Shown: positions 29,558-39,070 of the stretch, one piece after another | Position numbering within the stretch: the stretch's first letter is position 1 | Layout of the letters: the number at the start of each line of letters is the position of its first letter | NCBI RefSeq assembly: GCF_017312485.1 | Contig: NZ_BMBA01000002.1 | Coordinates: 796,635 to 860,634, forward strand | Direction of reading: 5' to 3' | Length of the DNA: 64,000 nt | Origin: Clostridium zeae | Lineage (GTDB): Bacteria; Bacillota; Clostridia; Clostridiales; Clostridiaceae | Position numbers and translations under genes: made by a program | The notes under the pieces: model-generated | The model's input: only the letters and a program-made list of their open reading frames with translations | Told to the model about the DNA's origin: nothing | Database searches by the model: none

Positions 29558-30559
29558 ATGACAATTACTGCAAAGGAAATTGCTAAACAATTAAATATAT
29601 CTGAATCTGCCGTTTCTTTAGCTCTTAATCAAAAACCTGGTGTCAGTACTAAAACTAGAAAAAAGGTTATTGAAGTAGCCAAAAGTCTCGGATATGATTT
29701 TTCGAAAATAAATCCCCATACCAACAAAGCTGGCGTTATTAATTTTATTCTTTATACTAAAAGTCTTCTTTTTGACACTCCTTTTTTTAGAGAACTAATA
29801 ACTGGTGTAGAAAAAGGCTTTAAGAATACTGGGTATCGTGTAATAATCAATCATTTACACAGCGAAGAATACGTTCAAGAGCAATTAGATGAAATAATAA
29901 ATTCAGATTGTGACGGAATTATTCTCTTAGGAACTGAGATGGCCAAAGAAGACTTTGCATCTTTCTCCCTTGTAAATCTTCCAATTATCTTGCTAGATTC
30001 CTACTTTGATTCAAATAAAATGGATTGCATTCTCATAAATAACTTTGAAGGTGCCTATAATGCCACAAACTATTTAATAAAGAAAATACACGCACAGCCT
30101 GGACACTTAAAGGCCTCTCTCAGCATATATAATTTCGACGAGAGAGCTGATGGATATTATAAAGCAATTCGTCAAAACGGAATGTCTGTGGCCAAGTCAA
30201 TTGTTCATTCTTTAAGTCCTTCTATAGATGGAGCATTTGCTGATATGCTTTCAATAATAGAGCAAGGAGACGAGCTAGCCACCTGTTATTTTGCAGATAA
30301 CGATGAAATAGCTATCGGGGCAATGAAGGCATTTAAAGAAAAAGGCTTTAATATACCTTCAGATATTGCAATTATTGGATTTGACAACATCCCATTTTCA
30401 ACCTACGTTGAACCACCCTTAACTACAATAAATGTTCCAAAAACTTACCTTGGCGAATTAGCAGCAAAAAGGATGTTATCTGTAATTGAAAATTCGTCAG
30501 AGTATCAACCTATAAGAATAGAAGTAAAAACAAATCTCATTCCTCGTAAATCAACTTAA
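29558..30559 (+). CDS. LacI-family transcriptional regulator
   Basis: Repressor of 333 residues: HTH and hinge (TAKEIAKQLNISESAVSLALNQ), then a ligand-binding domain with CDGIILLGTEM, IILLDSYFDS and AIIGFDNIPFSTYVEPP. The ATG at 29558 has AAGAGG upstream. Divergent from the esterase/glycosidase unit with two palindromic operators between, so it likely represses both. It is clearly related to the LacI at 9742-10758 over the effector domain. Confidence 0.9.
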   Translation: MTITAKEIAKQLNISESAVSLALNQKPGVSTKTRKKVIEVAKSLGYDFSKINPHTNKAGVINFILYTKSLLFDTPFFRELITGVEKGFKNTGYRVIINHLHSEEYVQEQLDEIINSDCDGIILLGTEMAKEDFASFSLVNLPIILLDSYFDSNKMDCILINNFEGAYNATNYLIKKIHAQPGHLKASLSIYNFDERADGYYKAIRQNGMSVAKSIVHSLSPSIDGAFADMLSIIEQGDELATCYFADNDEIAIGAMKAFKEKGFNIPSDIAIIGFDNIPFSTYVEPPLTTINVPKTYLGELAAKRMLSVIENSSEYQPIRIEVKTNLIPRKST

Positions 30560-30624
30560 AAGATAAAGTCATTTAAGTTGGTTAAATGATAGATAAGGAA
30601 AATAATTTTTATCTGTAATTTAAA

Positions 30625-30646
30625 GGGACTTCGATTTCGAAGTCCC
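30625..30646 (+). terminator. Hairpin terminator after LacI
   Basis: GGGACTTCG (30625-30633) pairs perfectly with CGAAGTCCC (30638-30646), loop ATTT, about 65 bases past the stop. No strong T-run follows; it may also protect the convergent gene. Confidence 0.6.
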
Positions 30647-30725
30647 ACTATCATCTGAATTTTATTCTTTTATAAATCAGTTATTATCTTACATATAATA
30701 AGTATCAAACTTAGAATTTAAAAAC

Positions 30726-31436
30726 TTATCTATTAGCTATTTCAGCAATTCTTTCATTTGGATTATCCGTAAATACTCCTCCATGATAGCAAATAACTGT
30801 TTGAATATCATACTTTGAAAGTTTCTTTAAGGATTCTGTTGCCTGCTTCATATCAAAAGTAAACACAGGGTTAGGTCCACAAAGCTTTCCCTCAAAAACA
30901 TTCAATGCATCCCCAGTAACTAAGGTTTTATACTTCTTTAAATAAAGACAAGTATGACCTGGTGTATGTCCTGGAGTGTATATTACTTCTATTCCACCAC
31001 AGTAAGGAAGCTCTTCCCCATCTTCAATGGTTCTACTAACCTTGACTTTTAATTTTTTAAGCATTTCCAAGGTTTCATTTCTCTTATCCTCTGTCATAGA
31101 GTTAAGACGTTCTGTAGTTATCTTAATTGGCATCTTATCTCCTTCAATATAAGGCTTTTCACCAGCATGGGATAAGACTTCTACTCCATTCTTAGAGTTT
31201 TTAACAACACTAACTAAACCACCAATATGATCTATGTCATGATGGGTTATGATTATCTTATTAATTCTATCAACAGACACACCAGCTTTATCTAATTCCT
31301 CTGAAATATTTTGCAGCTGTCCTGGCAAGCCTGCATCTATCAAAACTACATCATCTTTATCAAAAATAAGTGTAGGATGCATTTGATGTTCTGTACTTCC
31401 CAGTTCAAGTACACTTAAGCCTTCAGCAATGTTCAT
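30726..31436 (-). CDS. Metallo-beta-lactamase-fold hydrolase
   Basis: Cytoplasmic protein of 236 residues. The metal motif reads THHDIDHIGG, the variant with Asp in place of the middle His of HxHxDH; further ligands are in TPGHTPGHTCL, VTGDAL and CYHGG. Such enzymes hydrolyse thioesters, lactones or phosphodiesters; the substrate is not indicated. The ATG at 31436 has an upstream AGTGATAT context without a strong ribosome binding site. It stands alone between LacI and the GH2 gene. Confidence 0.85.
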   Translation of the reverse strand: MNIAEGLSVLELGSTEHQMHPTLIFDKDDVVLIDAGLPGQLQNISEELDKAGVSVDRINKIIITHHDIDHIGGLVSVVKNSKNGVEVLSHAGEKPYIEGDKMPIKITTERLNSMTEDKRNETLEMLKKLKVKVSRTIEDGEELPYCGGIEVIYTPGHTPGHTCLYLKKYKTLVTGDALNVFEGKLCGPNPVFTFDMKQATESLKKLSKYDIQTVICYHGGVFTDNPNERIAEIANR

Positions 31437-31518
31437 TTTATATCACTCCATATCTATATATTTAAAATTATTATTTAGCTATTCAATCTATCATAATTTT
31501 ACCATAGTATTTATAAAC

Positions 31519-31566
31519 ATCAATAAAAGGACTTCGATATAATTTATCTAAGCCCTTTTTATTGAT
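31519..31566 (-). terminator. Hairpin terminator after the GH2 gene
   Basis: ATCAATAAAAGG (31519-31530) pairs with CCTTTTTATTGAT (31554-31566) with one bulge. It lies about 75 bases past the GH2 stop. A single TGTACCACTTC arm of hairpin family B lies beside it at 31581-31591. Confidence 0.6.
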
Positions 31567-31640
31567 ATTGTATTTAAAAATGTACCACTTCTTAGCTCAA
31601 AATCAAATTGAATTAAAACACAGTTTTCACATAGAACTTC

Positions 31641-33926
31641 TTATTTCTTTGGAATCACATTAAGCTCATTGTTGATAACCCCTAAAAGCTCTTTTGGTAT
31701 TCTAAACATAGAACGCTTAGACATACCTTCTATGGATATAAGTCCCATCATCACCTTAAATCTAGGTTCTTCAGCGGTTTCTCCAAAGAACTTTTTAAAT
31801 ACAGCCTTCGCCTGCTCATTTTCATAAAGCTTTTCTACAGAATCGTATATGGAATAATATCCTTCCTTAACAACGATCTCTTTAACCTCGGATAAGTCAA
31901 ACTTTTCAAACCAGTTAGTTACGTGTTTTGTTTCTTCCTGCTTTGGAAGTATATAGCTTTCATCTAGTTCACTTACTCTATTAAGAATCATCTCATCTGT
32001 GTAAATATTGTTATTTCCATCATGAGCTTCAATCCTTAAAGTATTTTGTCCAAACTCTAACTTAACATTTTTAAACACCTTCATAGGTTCACTATTATTT
32101 ACTTCATCCACAAAGTTATTATTTACATACAGCTTTATTTTAGATAAATTAGACAGAACTACTATATCATTAAGTTCTTTATGTCTGTTTATAAATCTGC
32201 TACCAGCAAGCTTTACAAAAAGTTCCTTCGACCAATAAGCTTTGCATAAGTAAAAGGCATCTTTCTTCACTTTTCTATCTATAGCAACTAAGCCCTTTTG
32301 GTTTCTTCCCTTTTCTCCGCCTTCATTTCTAATCTCACTGCCGAAATCAAACATGGCCCAAACATATCCACCTAGAACAAAATCTCTTTCCTTAAAGGTT
32401 CTAAGTGCATTATCTTGGAATAATAGTTGGTATTCTTCAGTATAATCCTTTACTGTCGGTTCATAGGAATGAAGTTTTGGATTAGTGTCCACTCCATATT
32501 CAGTAACCATAACCGGTTTGTTAGGTCTTGCAGCATGGAAGTCATCTAATCTTATTCCTAAATCTTTAATTTCTTTGTAGTACCAGCCATAATATAGATT
32601 ATATCCAACAAAGTCTGTTAAATCATTTAATGAACTTTCATTAGCCACTGTATGAATATTAGCTTGGGCAATGAATCTGTTCGAATCTAACTTTCTCGCA
32701 ATAGAAACAAGTTCTCCAACCATTTTATAGGTATTTTCATTTTCTACAGCTATAGTTATTTCATTTTGAACTCCCCAGCAGTAAATTGAAGTATGATTAT
32801 AAGCCTGCTTTATTAAGCGCTCTAGCTGCTCTTTGGCATTCTTATTTTCTTTATCAACAGTGGTTGGAATGCTGATAAACGGAATCTCAGCCCAAACTAG
32901 CAACCCTGCACGATCACAAAGTGTGTAGAAATAATCATCATGTTGATAATGAGAAAGTCTAATACTGTTTGCTCCTATTTCCTTTATGATTGACATATCC
33001 AGATTCATATGCTCTTTTGTTAAAGCATTTCCTATGCCAGCAAAGTCTTGATGCCTGCTAACTCCATTTAACTTAATAGCTTTACCATTTAAAAATACAC
33101 CTTTGTCTGGAGTTATCTCTAAAGTTCTAAAACCAATTTCTATAGTTCTTTTATCACATAAAACATTTTCTGAGTAAAGCTCTACTTCTAACTTATAAAG
33201 ATAAGGATTTTCTATTCCTTGCCAAAGCTTTGGATTATCAATTTTTTCAGTAAAATAGAATGTTAATTTCTTTCCAAGCTCAGTTTCATATGTTTTATCA
33301 AATACTATATTCTCTTCTTTATCTAAAAGTCTGAACTGTAATTTACCAGCTTTAGCTTCAGTTAGTTCATTTACAACAGTTCCCCTTATCTCCAGTTCAA
33401 AGATATCATCAACTATATTTCTTTGAGTTAAGTATATGCCATCTCTTCCATTGTCCATCAAATCAAAATGAACTGATTCTGAAATAATTAATTTAACTTC
33501 ACGATATATTCCTCCATAAAAAGAGAAGTCAGCCATTAGTGGATACACATCTTTATGGCTGCTGTTATCCACTATGATAGAAATTAGATTTTCTCCCTTC
33601 TTCAAAAAAGGAGTCATAAATACTCTATACATTGAAAAACCACATCTGCTGCCACCAGCTAACTGCCCATTAACATAAACCTTAGATATTAGAGATGCTG
33701 CACCTATTTCTAAAAATATAAACTTAGTTAACTCTTCATCACTAACATTTAACTTTCTTTGATAAAAGCATTCACCCTTAAACATTCCTTCACCGCTTTG
33801 TCCGTCAATAGCATTAAAGCAATGAGGTAAAGTTACCTGTTCTGCTTCTATTATTTCCTTCTCTATATAAACTTCATTATTTTTCTTTGTAAAAGTCCAT
33901 TTATCATTTAAATCTATTATCCTCAA
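31641..33926 (-). CDS. Glycoside hydrolase family 2, beta-glucuronidase or beta-galactosidase
   Basis: Cytoplasmic enzyme of 761 residues. A jelly-roll N-terminal domain (PHCFNAIDGQ, GGIYREVKLI) and an Ig-like domain lead to the TIM barrel with acid/base Glu389 in WGVQNEIT and nucleophile Glu476 in VTEYGVD. Asn542 and Lys544 in RNQKGL match the NxK pair that binds the carboxylate in beta-glucuronidases, though some related galactosidases share it. The uxaC-uxuA-uxuB genes nearby favour glucuronidase. TTG start at 33926 with AGGTGA 6 bases upstream. Last gene downstream of the second PTS. Confidence 0.85.
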   Translation of the reverse strand: MRIIDLNDKWTFTKKNNEVYIEKEIIEAEQVTLPHCFNAIDGQSGEGMFKGECFYQRKLNVSDEELTKFIFLEIGAASLISKVYVNGQLAGGSRCGFSMYRVFMTPFLKKGENLISIIVDNSSHKDVYPLMADFSFYGGIYREVKLIISESVHFDLMDNGRDGIYLTQRNIVDDIFELEIRGTVVNELTEAKAGKLQFRLLDKEENIVFDKTYETELGKKLTFYFTEKIDNPKLWQGIENPYLYKLEVELYSENVLCDKRTIEIGFRTLEITPDKGVFLNGKAIKLNGVSRHQDFAGIGNALTKEHMNLDMSIIKEIGANSIRLSHYQHDDYFYTLCDRAGLLVWAEIPFISIPTTVDKENKNAKEQLERLIKQAYNHTSIYCWGVQNEITIAVENENTYKMVGELVSIARKLDSNRFIAQANIHTVANESSLNDLTDFVGYNLYYGWYYKEIKDLGIRLDDFHAARPNKPVMVTEYGVDTNPKLHSYEPTVKDYTEEYQLLFQDNALRTFKERDFVLGGYVWAMFDFGSEIRNEGGEKGRNQKGLVAIDRKVKKDAFYLCKAYWSKELFVKLAGSRFINRHKELNDIVVLSNLSKIKLYVNNNFVDEVNNSEPMKVFKNVKLEFGQNTLRIEAHDGNNNIYTDEMILNRVSELDESYILPKQEETKHVTNWFEKFDLSEVKEIVVKEGYYSIYDSVEKLYENEQAKAVFKKFFGETAEEPRFKVMMGLISIEGMSKRSMFRIPKELLGVINNELNVIPKK

Positions 33927-33960
33927 TTATTTTCACCTGCTTTTATATTGATTTAAAATA

Positions 33961-34088
33961 TAAGTTCACCCTATGGATGTACCACTTCGTAATAAAACTT
34001 ATTATTTTTAAATTCTCTCACCAGAACCCGTGATAGTTTTAAAAATATATTTCGGATCGAAGTGGTACATCTTTAAAGGGTGAACTTA
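33961..34088. repeat. Large intergenic hairpin, family B
   Basis: Outer arms TAAGTTCACCC and GGGTGAACTTA are perfectly inverted, and inner arms GATGTACCACTTCG (33976-33989) and CGAAGTGGTACATC (34058-34071) are perfectly inverted over 14 bases. Related arms occur at 11040-11111 and 31581. It fills the gap between the EIIC stop and the GH2 start. Confidence 0.75.
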
Positions 34089-34096
34089 AACCTATA

Positions 34097-35386
34097 TTAC
34101 TTTACTTCTTCTACTGCTGTTTCTTGTTCTAAAGCATAAGCTTCCTTATCTGCTTTTCTAAAGAACGGATACCAAACTGCCATTTCTAAAAGAACAAGTA
34201 AAACTTGAAGAACAGCTATCTTCCAGCTTCCTTCCATAAGTCCGCTGAATATTATTGGCATACCACTCATTGGAGCCATTCCAGCTACTCTTGGAACTAT
34301 ACCTACAACAGTTAATGCATAAGCAATAGTTATATTGATTGCATTCATGAATATAAATGGAACAGCAAATCTTACATTGAATACTAATGGTGTACCAAAA
34401 ACTAATGGTTCGCTTATACCAAAAAGTGATGGCAACGCTGCTAATTTACCTAGAGTCTTGTATTGCTTACTCTTAGCGAATATTAGCATTAGTAATGCAA
34501 ATCCAATCGCACTTGCACTCATAGTATAAGTACTAACAAATGCACGTCCTGTTATATTTGGAAGCGCTTGACCTGCTGAGTAAGCAGTCAATTGTGCTGC
34601 ATCCATTGCTGTAAATATTGGAAGAACTACTGAGTAAATAACCAAAGTTCCGTGAATACCAAAGAACCATAACACTTGAGCAAATGTCCATAAAAGTATA
34701 ACTGATACTATGTTTCCACCAACACCTTGAAGTGGAGTTTGAACAAAAGCATATATAAATGCATGCATAGTTTTATATGGAGTTGCTGCAAAAACACCTG
34801 AGATAACTAAGAATAATATCGCAACTGCAAAGCCTGGTATTAAACTACTGAAACTGCTAGATACTACTGGTGGTACACTAGCTGGCATCTTGATAGTCCA
34901 ACCTTTTTGTTTAATGAAAATGTATAATCTTGTAGCTACTAAACTTATAATAATTGCTGAGAATATTCCCTTTGCTCCTAACCAATCCATTGGTATTGAC
35001 GTAATAGTAGCATTGTTTACTTTAGTTACAGAAAGTGGTGTCACCACAAAGAAACACACTGCTGCTAGTAAGGATGGTAAAATTGGATCTTCTTTAAACT
35101 GTTTTGCATAACTACCTGCAATAGTAATTAAAAACACCACTGCTAAAAAGTTAGTTGTAAATTGAATAGATGTATTTAAAACAGCTGCTATTCCAGAGCT
35201 AGCAATAAAGCTTTTATATGCTGGTATTTGTAGATTTAAGAATAGTGAAGCAAATGCACCTAAAAGTGTCACAGGCATTGCAACCATCATTCCCCCAGTG
35301 ATTCCATTTGCCAATTTACTTTTTTGAACTTTATTTAGTATCGGTGCAAGTTTTTTATTAATAGATTTTGAATCTAATTTAGCCAT
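34097..35386 (-). CDS. PTS EIIC, lactose/cellobiose family (second system)
   Basis: Membrane subunit of 429 residues with about ten hydrophobic segments, paralogous to the EIIC at 21079-22350: FGIHGTLVIYS matches its CGMHGSLVVGS and GISEPLVFGTPLVFN its CINEPVVFGLPMMFN. The ATG at 35386 follows GGGGG. Third gene of the unit EIIA-EIIB-EIIC, followed by the GH2 enzyme after a hairpin. It probably imports a beta-linked disaccharide for the GH2 enzyme; if that is a glucuronidase, the cargo is an aldobiouronic acid. Confidence 0.92.
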   Translation of the reverse strand: MAKLDSKSINKKLAPILNKVQKSKLANGITGGMMVAMPVTLLGAFASLFLNLQIPAYKSFIASSGIAAVLNTSIQFTTNFLAVVFLITIAGSYAKQFKEDPILPSLLAAVCFFVVTPLSVTKVNNATITSIPMDWLGAKGIFSAIIISLVATRLYIFIKQKGWTIKMPASVPPVVSSSFSSLIPGFAVAILFLVISGVFAATPYKTMHAFIYAFVQTPLQGVGGNIVSVILLWTFAQVLWFFGIHGTLVIYSVVLPIFTAMDAAQLTAYSAGQALPNITGRAFVSTYTMSASAIGFALLMLIFAKSKQYKTLGKLAALPSLFGISEPLVFGTPLVFNVRFAVPFIFMNAINITIAYALTVVGIVPRVAGMAPMSGMPIIFSGLMEGSWKIAVLQVLLVLLEMAVWYPFFRKADKEAYALEQETAVEEVK

Positions 35387-35434
35387 TGTTAATCCCCCTT
35401 TAGAATTTAGCTTTCAATAAGTTCCTTTATATAA

Positions 35435-35740
35435 TTAGCCTAATAATGCAAGAGCATCATTTAATACGTTTTCACCATTTAAAGTACCGTAGTCCATCAT
35501 ATCTATTACTGCAACCTTTATTCCCTTAGGTTCGTATTTTTCTCTTATCTCATCTTCTAAATAAGCTATTTGAGGTCCTAAAAGTAAAACTTCTGTTGGT
35601 TCTTCATATTCTTCAAACTTAGACTCTGACATAGCTATTATCTTTGCTTCAATTCCTTTTTTCTTTGCACTTTCTTGCATCTTAGCCATTAAAATACTTG
35701 TTGACATTCCTGCTGCACAAACTAATGTAATATATTTCAT
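35435..35740 (-). CDS. PTS EIIB, lactose/cellobiose family (second system)
   Basis: Phosphocarrier of 101 residues with the phospho-cysteine in TLVCAAGMSTS (Cys8) and LLLGPQIAYLE. It accepts phosphate from the EIIA at 35828-36145 and delivers it to the incoming sugar. Forty-eight bases separate it from the EIIC gene. Paralogue of 22416-22718. Confidence 0.92.
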   Translation of the reverse strand: MKYITLVCAAGMSTSILMAKMQESAKKKGIEAKIIAMSESKFEEYEEPTEVLLLGPQIAYLEDEIREKYEPKGIKVAVIDMMDYGTLNGENVLNDALALLG

Positions 35741-35827
35741 ACTTTCTTCCTCCTAAAAACTTCTATTATTTTGTTTTGAATCTATTTTTAAACAAGCTTG
35801 TTTGGTTAACTAATCTAATTGATAATT

Positions 35828-36145
35828 TTATTTTCTAAACTCTTCATACATTGAAATCATTTCTTGTGCCAAATCACGTACAGTGATTGCATTCATTAAG
35901 TGGTCCTGTGCGTGAATCATAAGCAAGCTTATTTCAACCTTATCTCCTGCTGATTCACCTTGTATTAAGCTAGTTTGGAAGTTATGAGCTTTATTTAGTG
36001 CTTCATTTGCTTCCTTTATTTTATCCTTTGCAGCCTGAAGCTCACCTTTTTTAGCCAGCTTTATCGCATGCATTGCTTTACTTCTTGCATCACCGCCATT
36101 TACTATAAGTTCCATAACTATTTGTTCTTTATCTACTGTTTCCAT
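35828..36145 (-). CDS. PTS EIIA, lactose/cellobiose family (second system)
   Basis: Helical phosphocarrier of 105 residues with IVNGGDARSKAMHAIKLA and the active histidine in MIHAQDHLMNAI. The ATG at 36145 has AAGGTGA upstream. First gene of the unit, 51 bases after a sigma-54 promoter. Paralogue of 22899-23216. Confidence 0.92.
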   Translation of the reverse strand: METVDKEQIVMELIVNGGDARSKAMHAIKLAKKGELQAAKDKIKEANEALNKAHNFQTSLIQGESAGDKVEISLLMIHAQDHLMNAITVRDLAQEMISMYEEFRK

Positions 36146-36195
36146 TGCTTCACCTTCTAATCAACATTTTTTGTTTGCCTTACGCCTATATATAA

Positions 36196-36212
36196 AGCAA
36201 GACCCGTGCCAA
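36196..36212 (-). promoter_or_regulatory. Sigma-54 promoter before the second PTS
   Basis: Minus-strand TTGGCACGGGTCTTGCT matches the sigma-54 consensus TTGGCACNNNNNTTGCW at every conserved base, with GG and GC spaced by 10 bases. Confidence 0.88.
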
Positions 36213-36286
36213 AGCAGAAGTTATGATTATTTACTTTTAAAAAGGCTTTCTAACCCTTTATTTATCAACATTTCAGATATAATAAA

Positions 36287-36333
36287 AAAAGTTTTCGAAA
36301 AGTATTAATGTGCTTTACTTTTCGAAAACTTTT
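36287..36333 (-). terminator. Terminator hairpin after the second LevR-like gene
   Basis: The arm 36287-36304 (AAAAGTTTTCGAAAAGTA) pairs perfectly over 18 bases with 36316-36333, and on the minus strand a T7 run follows. It lies 23 bases past the activator stop. Confidence 0.8.
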
Positions 36334-36334
36334 C

Positions 36335-36357
36335 AAAGCACATTGCTGATGTGCTTT
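36335..36357. promoter_or_regulatory. Putative LevR-type enhancer, inverted repeat
   Basis: AAAGCACAT (36335-36343) and ATGTGCTTT (36349-36357) are perfectly inverted; a further ATGTGCTTTA lies at 36308-36317. They are 100-160 bases upstream of the sigma-54 promoter and overlap the activator stop codon. The pattern parallels the ATGTGTGTT elements of the first PTS. Confidence 0.5.
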
Positions 36358-39046
36358 ATTTTGCCCTATTTTTCATAGTAAATAGATTCATAAGGTAACA
36401 GATCTCATCTTCAGAAATAAGAATTGTATATTTAGTGTTAAGCAATGCGCATTCACTTTTTATTAATCTATACAATTCTAAATTTTCTCTTATATAGCTT
36501 TCTTTATTTCTATAAGCTTCTACAACTTCATTTCCACTTAATCTATCTACCATAACTGCCATATGTAGAGTTATTCCTATCAGTGCATTTGAGGTAAGCT
36601 TTATATTCATTGCTTTTGTAACATTTCTACAAAATCTTTTTATATCCTTAACAATAACCTTACCATCAATATTCTTTAATTGATGTTCTAAGGTTTCTTC
36701 CATTTTTATATAAACTTTTTCTCTCTCTATTAAATCTTGGATATTTTCTGAGGCATTGCCAGCTATAATATGATCTAGTTTAAACTGTATATAATCTGCA
36801 TCTAGATCAAAAGGACTAACTATGCATAATATTTCATATTTATTTGATAGCTTTTCTAATCTATCATATATATTTTCTTTACCTATAAAATTCACAGGAA
36901 CTATATCAAGCAAACTGCTTTCAAACTTAAGGCTTCTCTCAAGTATTCCTTTCATAGCTTTAGCACTACCTTCTCCTGTAGTACAAATAGTTACTATAGC
37001 GAGCCTCTTTTCTTCACTAGTTTCTGGTATATAATCCAGTGAATTATTATCATATAAATTATTAACCTCTAAGGTCTCCCTATATATATCATCTAAAGAA
37101 TAACCTAGCATTGCTTTTCTAGTAGCTTCAATACAATGTAGGGTACTAACTAGTGGAATAGTTCTGGTTTTTATTTTAAATTCTTTTTCAATTTCTCTCC
37201 CAAAGGTTGCAAGGGACCCCATATCCACTAGGAATAATATCTCTGAATCAATATTATTTTTTCTAATATATTCTTTAATCTTTTCTAGAGTTATTTGAGG
37301 CTTTTCATCTATTGGTGCATTTATCCCTCTTGAATAATCAGAACCTAAAAGTCCGTTCACTGCATCAGCCATAGAGGTAGCTGTAGTTTCCCCATGTGCT
37401 ATAATAATCACCTTTACATTATTATAAGTCTTTTTAAGTGCCTCATTATGATATATCAAAAACATAGTGATAAAGCCAGCTTCATCCACAGGTATTTGGA
37501 TTTCTAGTGATTGTTCAAGTATTTTCAGAACATCTATGGCTATATTAAACTCTCTGCTATGCTGCTTTCTTATGTTATTTAGCTCTAAGTTTTCAATCTT
37601 TTTATTTCTTCTTATTCTATCTACTGCATTATTTATGTGAACTGCTAATCCATAGTATATATGCTTATCTAATTTTCTTTTTAGCTCTTCTTCACAGAAG
37701 TTAATTACTTTTTCAACTACCTTCATTATATGAGGTTCTACGATAGTCTCTAGGTTGGCAGTATCTACTTTGTAATTAAATTTGGTAATATACTTTTTAA
37801 AGTAATCCTCTATGTTGCTTTCCATTTCTTTCTCGAACTCTGTACCTTTTACCCCTTTTGCTTTAAGGTCCCTAGTCTTCATCTCAAGCATTTCATAGAT
37901 ATTTTCGTCATAACTATTTTCTTCGAATATCATCTTTTCTTCATCTTTATCAAAGATACAATATCTCTTATTTATGTCGACCAACTTATTCCACAACTGT
38001 CTATGTTCAATTTCCTTATATAAGCCTTCCCTGATATAGGTTGGTAAATCTAAGCTACTCATGCTGATCTCTTTTTTTCTATTTGATAAAAAATCCGCAT
38101 AAGCTCTAGCACAGGCAAGCTGTATATCTGATTTAAGCTGTCCTACATTGCTTTTACAGTCATAAAACAAAAATGCTTTTATTGAATTTATAGATACCTT
38201 AATGCTTTTGCCAAGTCTTCCTGATTCTTCGATCATGAACTGCTTTATAAGATTAAATCGCTCTTCTATTCCCCTGTTCCTTAAAGCGGGTATTGTTATC
38301 ACCATAGGAATTCTTCTTGTAAAGGTCTGAAGCAAAGTAGTATCTGGATTTTCAGTGGTCGCAGCTATAATGAGCACCTTTGCACTTCTTTCACTTTCTG
38401 TTTCTCCAAGTCTTCTGTACACGCCCCTATCCATAAAAGTGAAAAACATCTCTTGCCCTTCTGCCGGTAATCTATGTACTTCATCTAAAAACAGAATTCC
38501 ACCATCTGCTTTTTCTAAGAGTCCAGCCTTATCAAAATCCGCACCTGTATAAGCACCCTTTTTCACTCCAAAAAGCTGACCAAGCAGTAACTGAGGATTA
38601 TTAGCATAGTCTGCACAGTTAAAGGTTATAAAGGGACTGTCTTTAGGCCTTACCTCCATCTCTGTGGCATACTTATATATTAAGCCAGCAAAGGTTGACT
38701 TACCTACTCCTGTCTCACCTAAAAGCAGTATATTCATCCCATTTGGAGGATATAGTATAGCAGCCTTAGCCTGCTCTAAAGCAGTATATAAACTAGGATT
38801 AGATTCTGAAAACTTATTTATTACTGATATATCAGACACCTTAGCTATCTCATCTACAGCTATAAATAAGGTTGGCTTCCCCTTTATCTTAACAGCCTTT
38901 CCTTCAGTAACTAATTTATTTAAATCATTGCTTACATTTCCCCTCATAAGCTCCAATTCTTCAGCAAGCTCTGATGCTGATACTCCGTTAGGCTTTGAAG
39001 CTTTTATTTCCTTAAGTTTATTAAGAATCAAATCAATTCTCTTCAT
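36356..39046 (-). CDS. LevR-like sigma-54 transcriptional activator with PRD and PTS domains
   Basis: Activator of 896 residues, paralogue of 23348-26029. Winged HTH (VSASELAEELELMRGNVSNDL), AAA+ with Walker A GETGVGKS, GAYTGA loop and Walker B GGILFLDEVHRLP, then PRD, EIIA-mannose-like (VIIIAHGETTATSM), EIIB-like and PRD domains. The ATG at 39046 has AGGTGA upstream. It lies 24 bases after the AraC gene, probably in one operon, and just upstream of the sigma-54 promoter of the second PTS, which it should activate. Confidence 0.9.
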   Translation of the reverse strand: MKRIDLILNKLKEIKASKPNGVSASELAEELELMRGNVSNDLNKLVTEGKAVKIKGKPTLFIAVDEIAKVSDISVINKFSESNPSLYTALEQAKAAILYPPNGMNILLLGETGVGKSTFAGLIYKYATEMEVRPKDSPFITFNCADYANNPQLLLGQLFGVKKGAYTGADFDKAGLLEKADGGILFLDEVHRLPAEGQEMFFTFMDRGVYRRLGETESERSAKVLIIAATTENPDTTLLQTFTRRIPMVITIPALRNRGIEERFNLIKQFMIEESGRLGKSIKVSINSIKAFLFYDCKSNVGQLKSDIQLACARAYADFLSNRKKEISMSSLDLPTYIREGLYKEIEHRQLWNKLVDINKRYCIFDKDEEKMIFEENSYDENIYEMLEMKTRDLKAKGVKGTEFEKEMESNIEDYFKKYITKFNYKVDTANLETIVEPHIMKVVEKVINFCEEELKRKLDKHIYYGLAVHINNAVDRIRRNKKIENLELNNIRKQHSREFNIAIDVLKILEQSLEIQIPVDEAGFITMFLIYHNEALKKTYNNVKVIIIAHGETTATSMADAVNGLLGSDYSRGINAPIDEKPQITLEKIKEYIRKNNIDSEILFLVDMGSLATFGREIEKEFKIKTRTIPLVSTLHCIEATRKAMLGYSLDDIYRETLEVNNLYDNNSLDYIPETSEEKRLAIVTICTTGEGSAKAMKGILERSLKFESSLLDIVPVNFIGKENIYDRLEKLSNKYEILCIVSPFDLDADYIQFKLDHIIAGNASENIQDLIEREKVYIKMEETLEHQLKNIDGKVIVKDIKRFCRNVTKAMNIKLTSNALIGITLHMAVMVDRLSGNEVVEAYRNKESYIRENLELYRLIKSECALLNTKYTILISEDEICYLMNLFTMKNRAK

Positions 39047-39070
39047 CTGTTAATTCACCTCACTTTGCTT

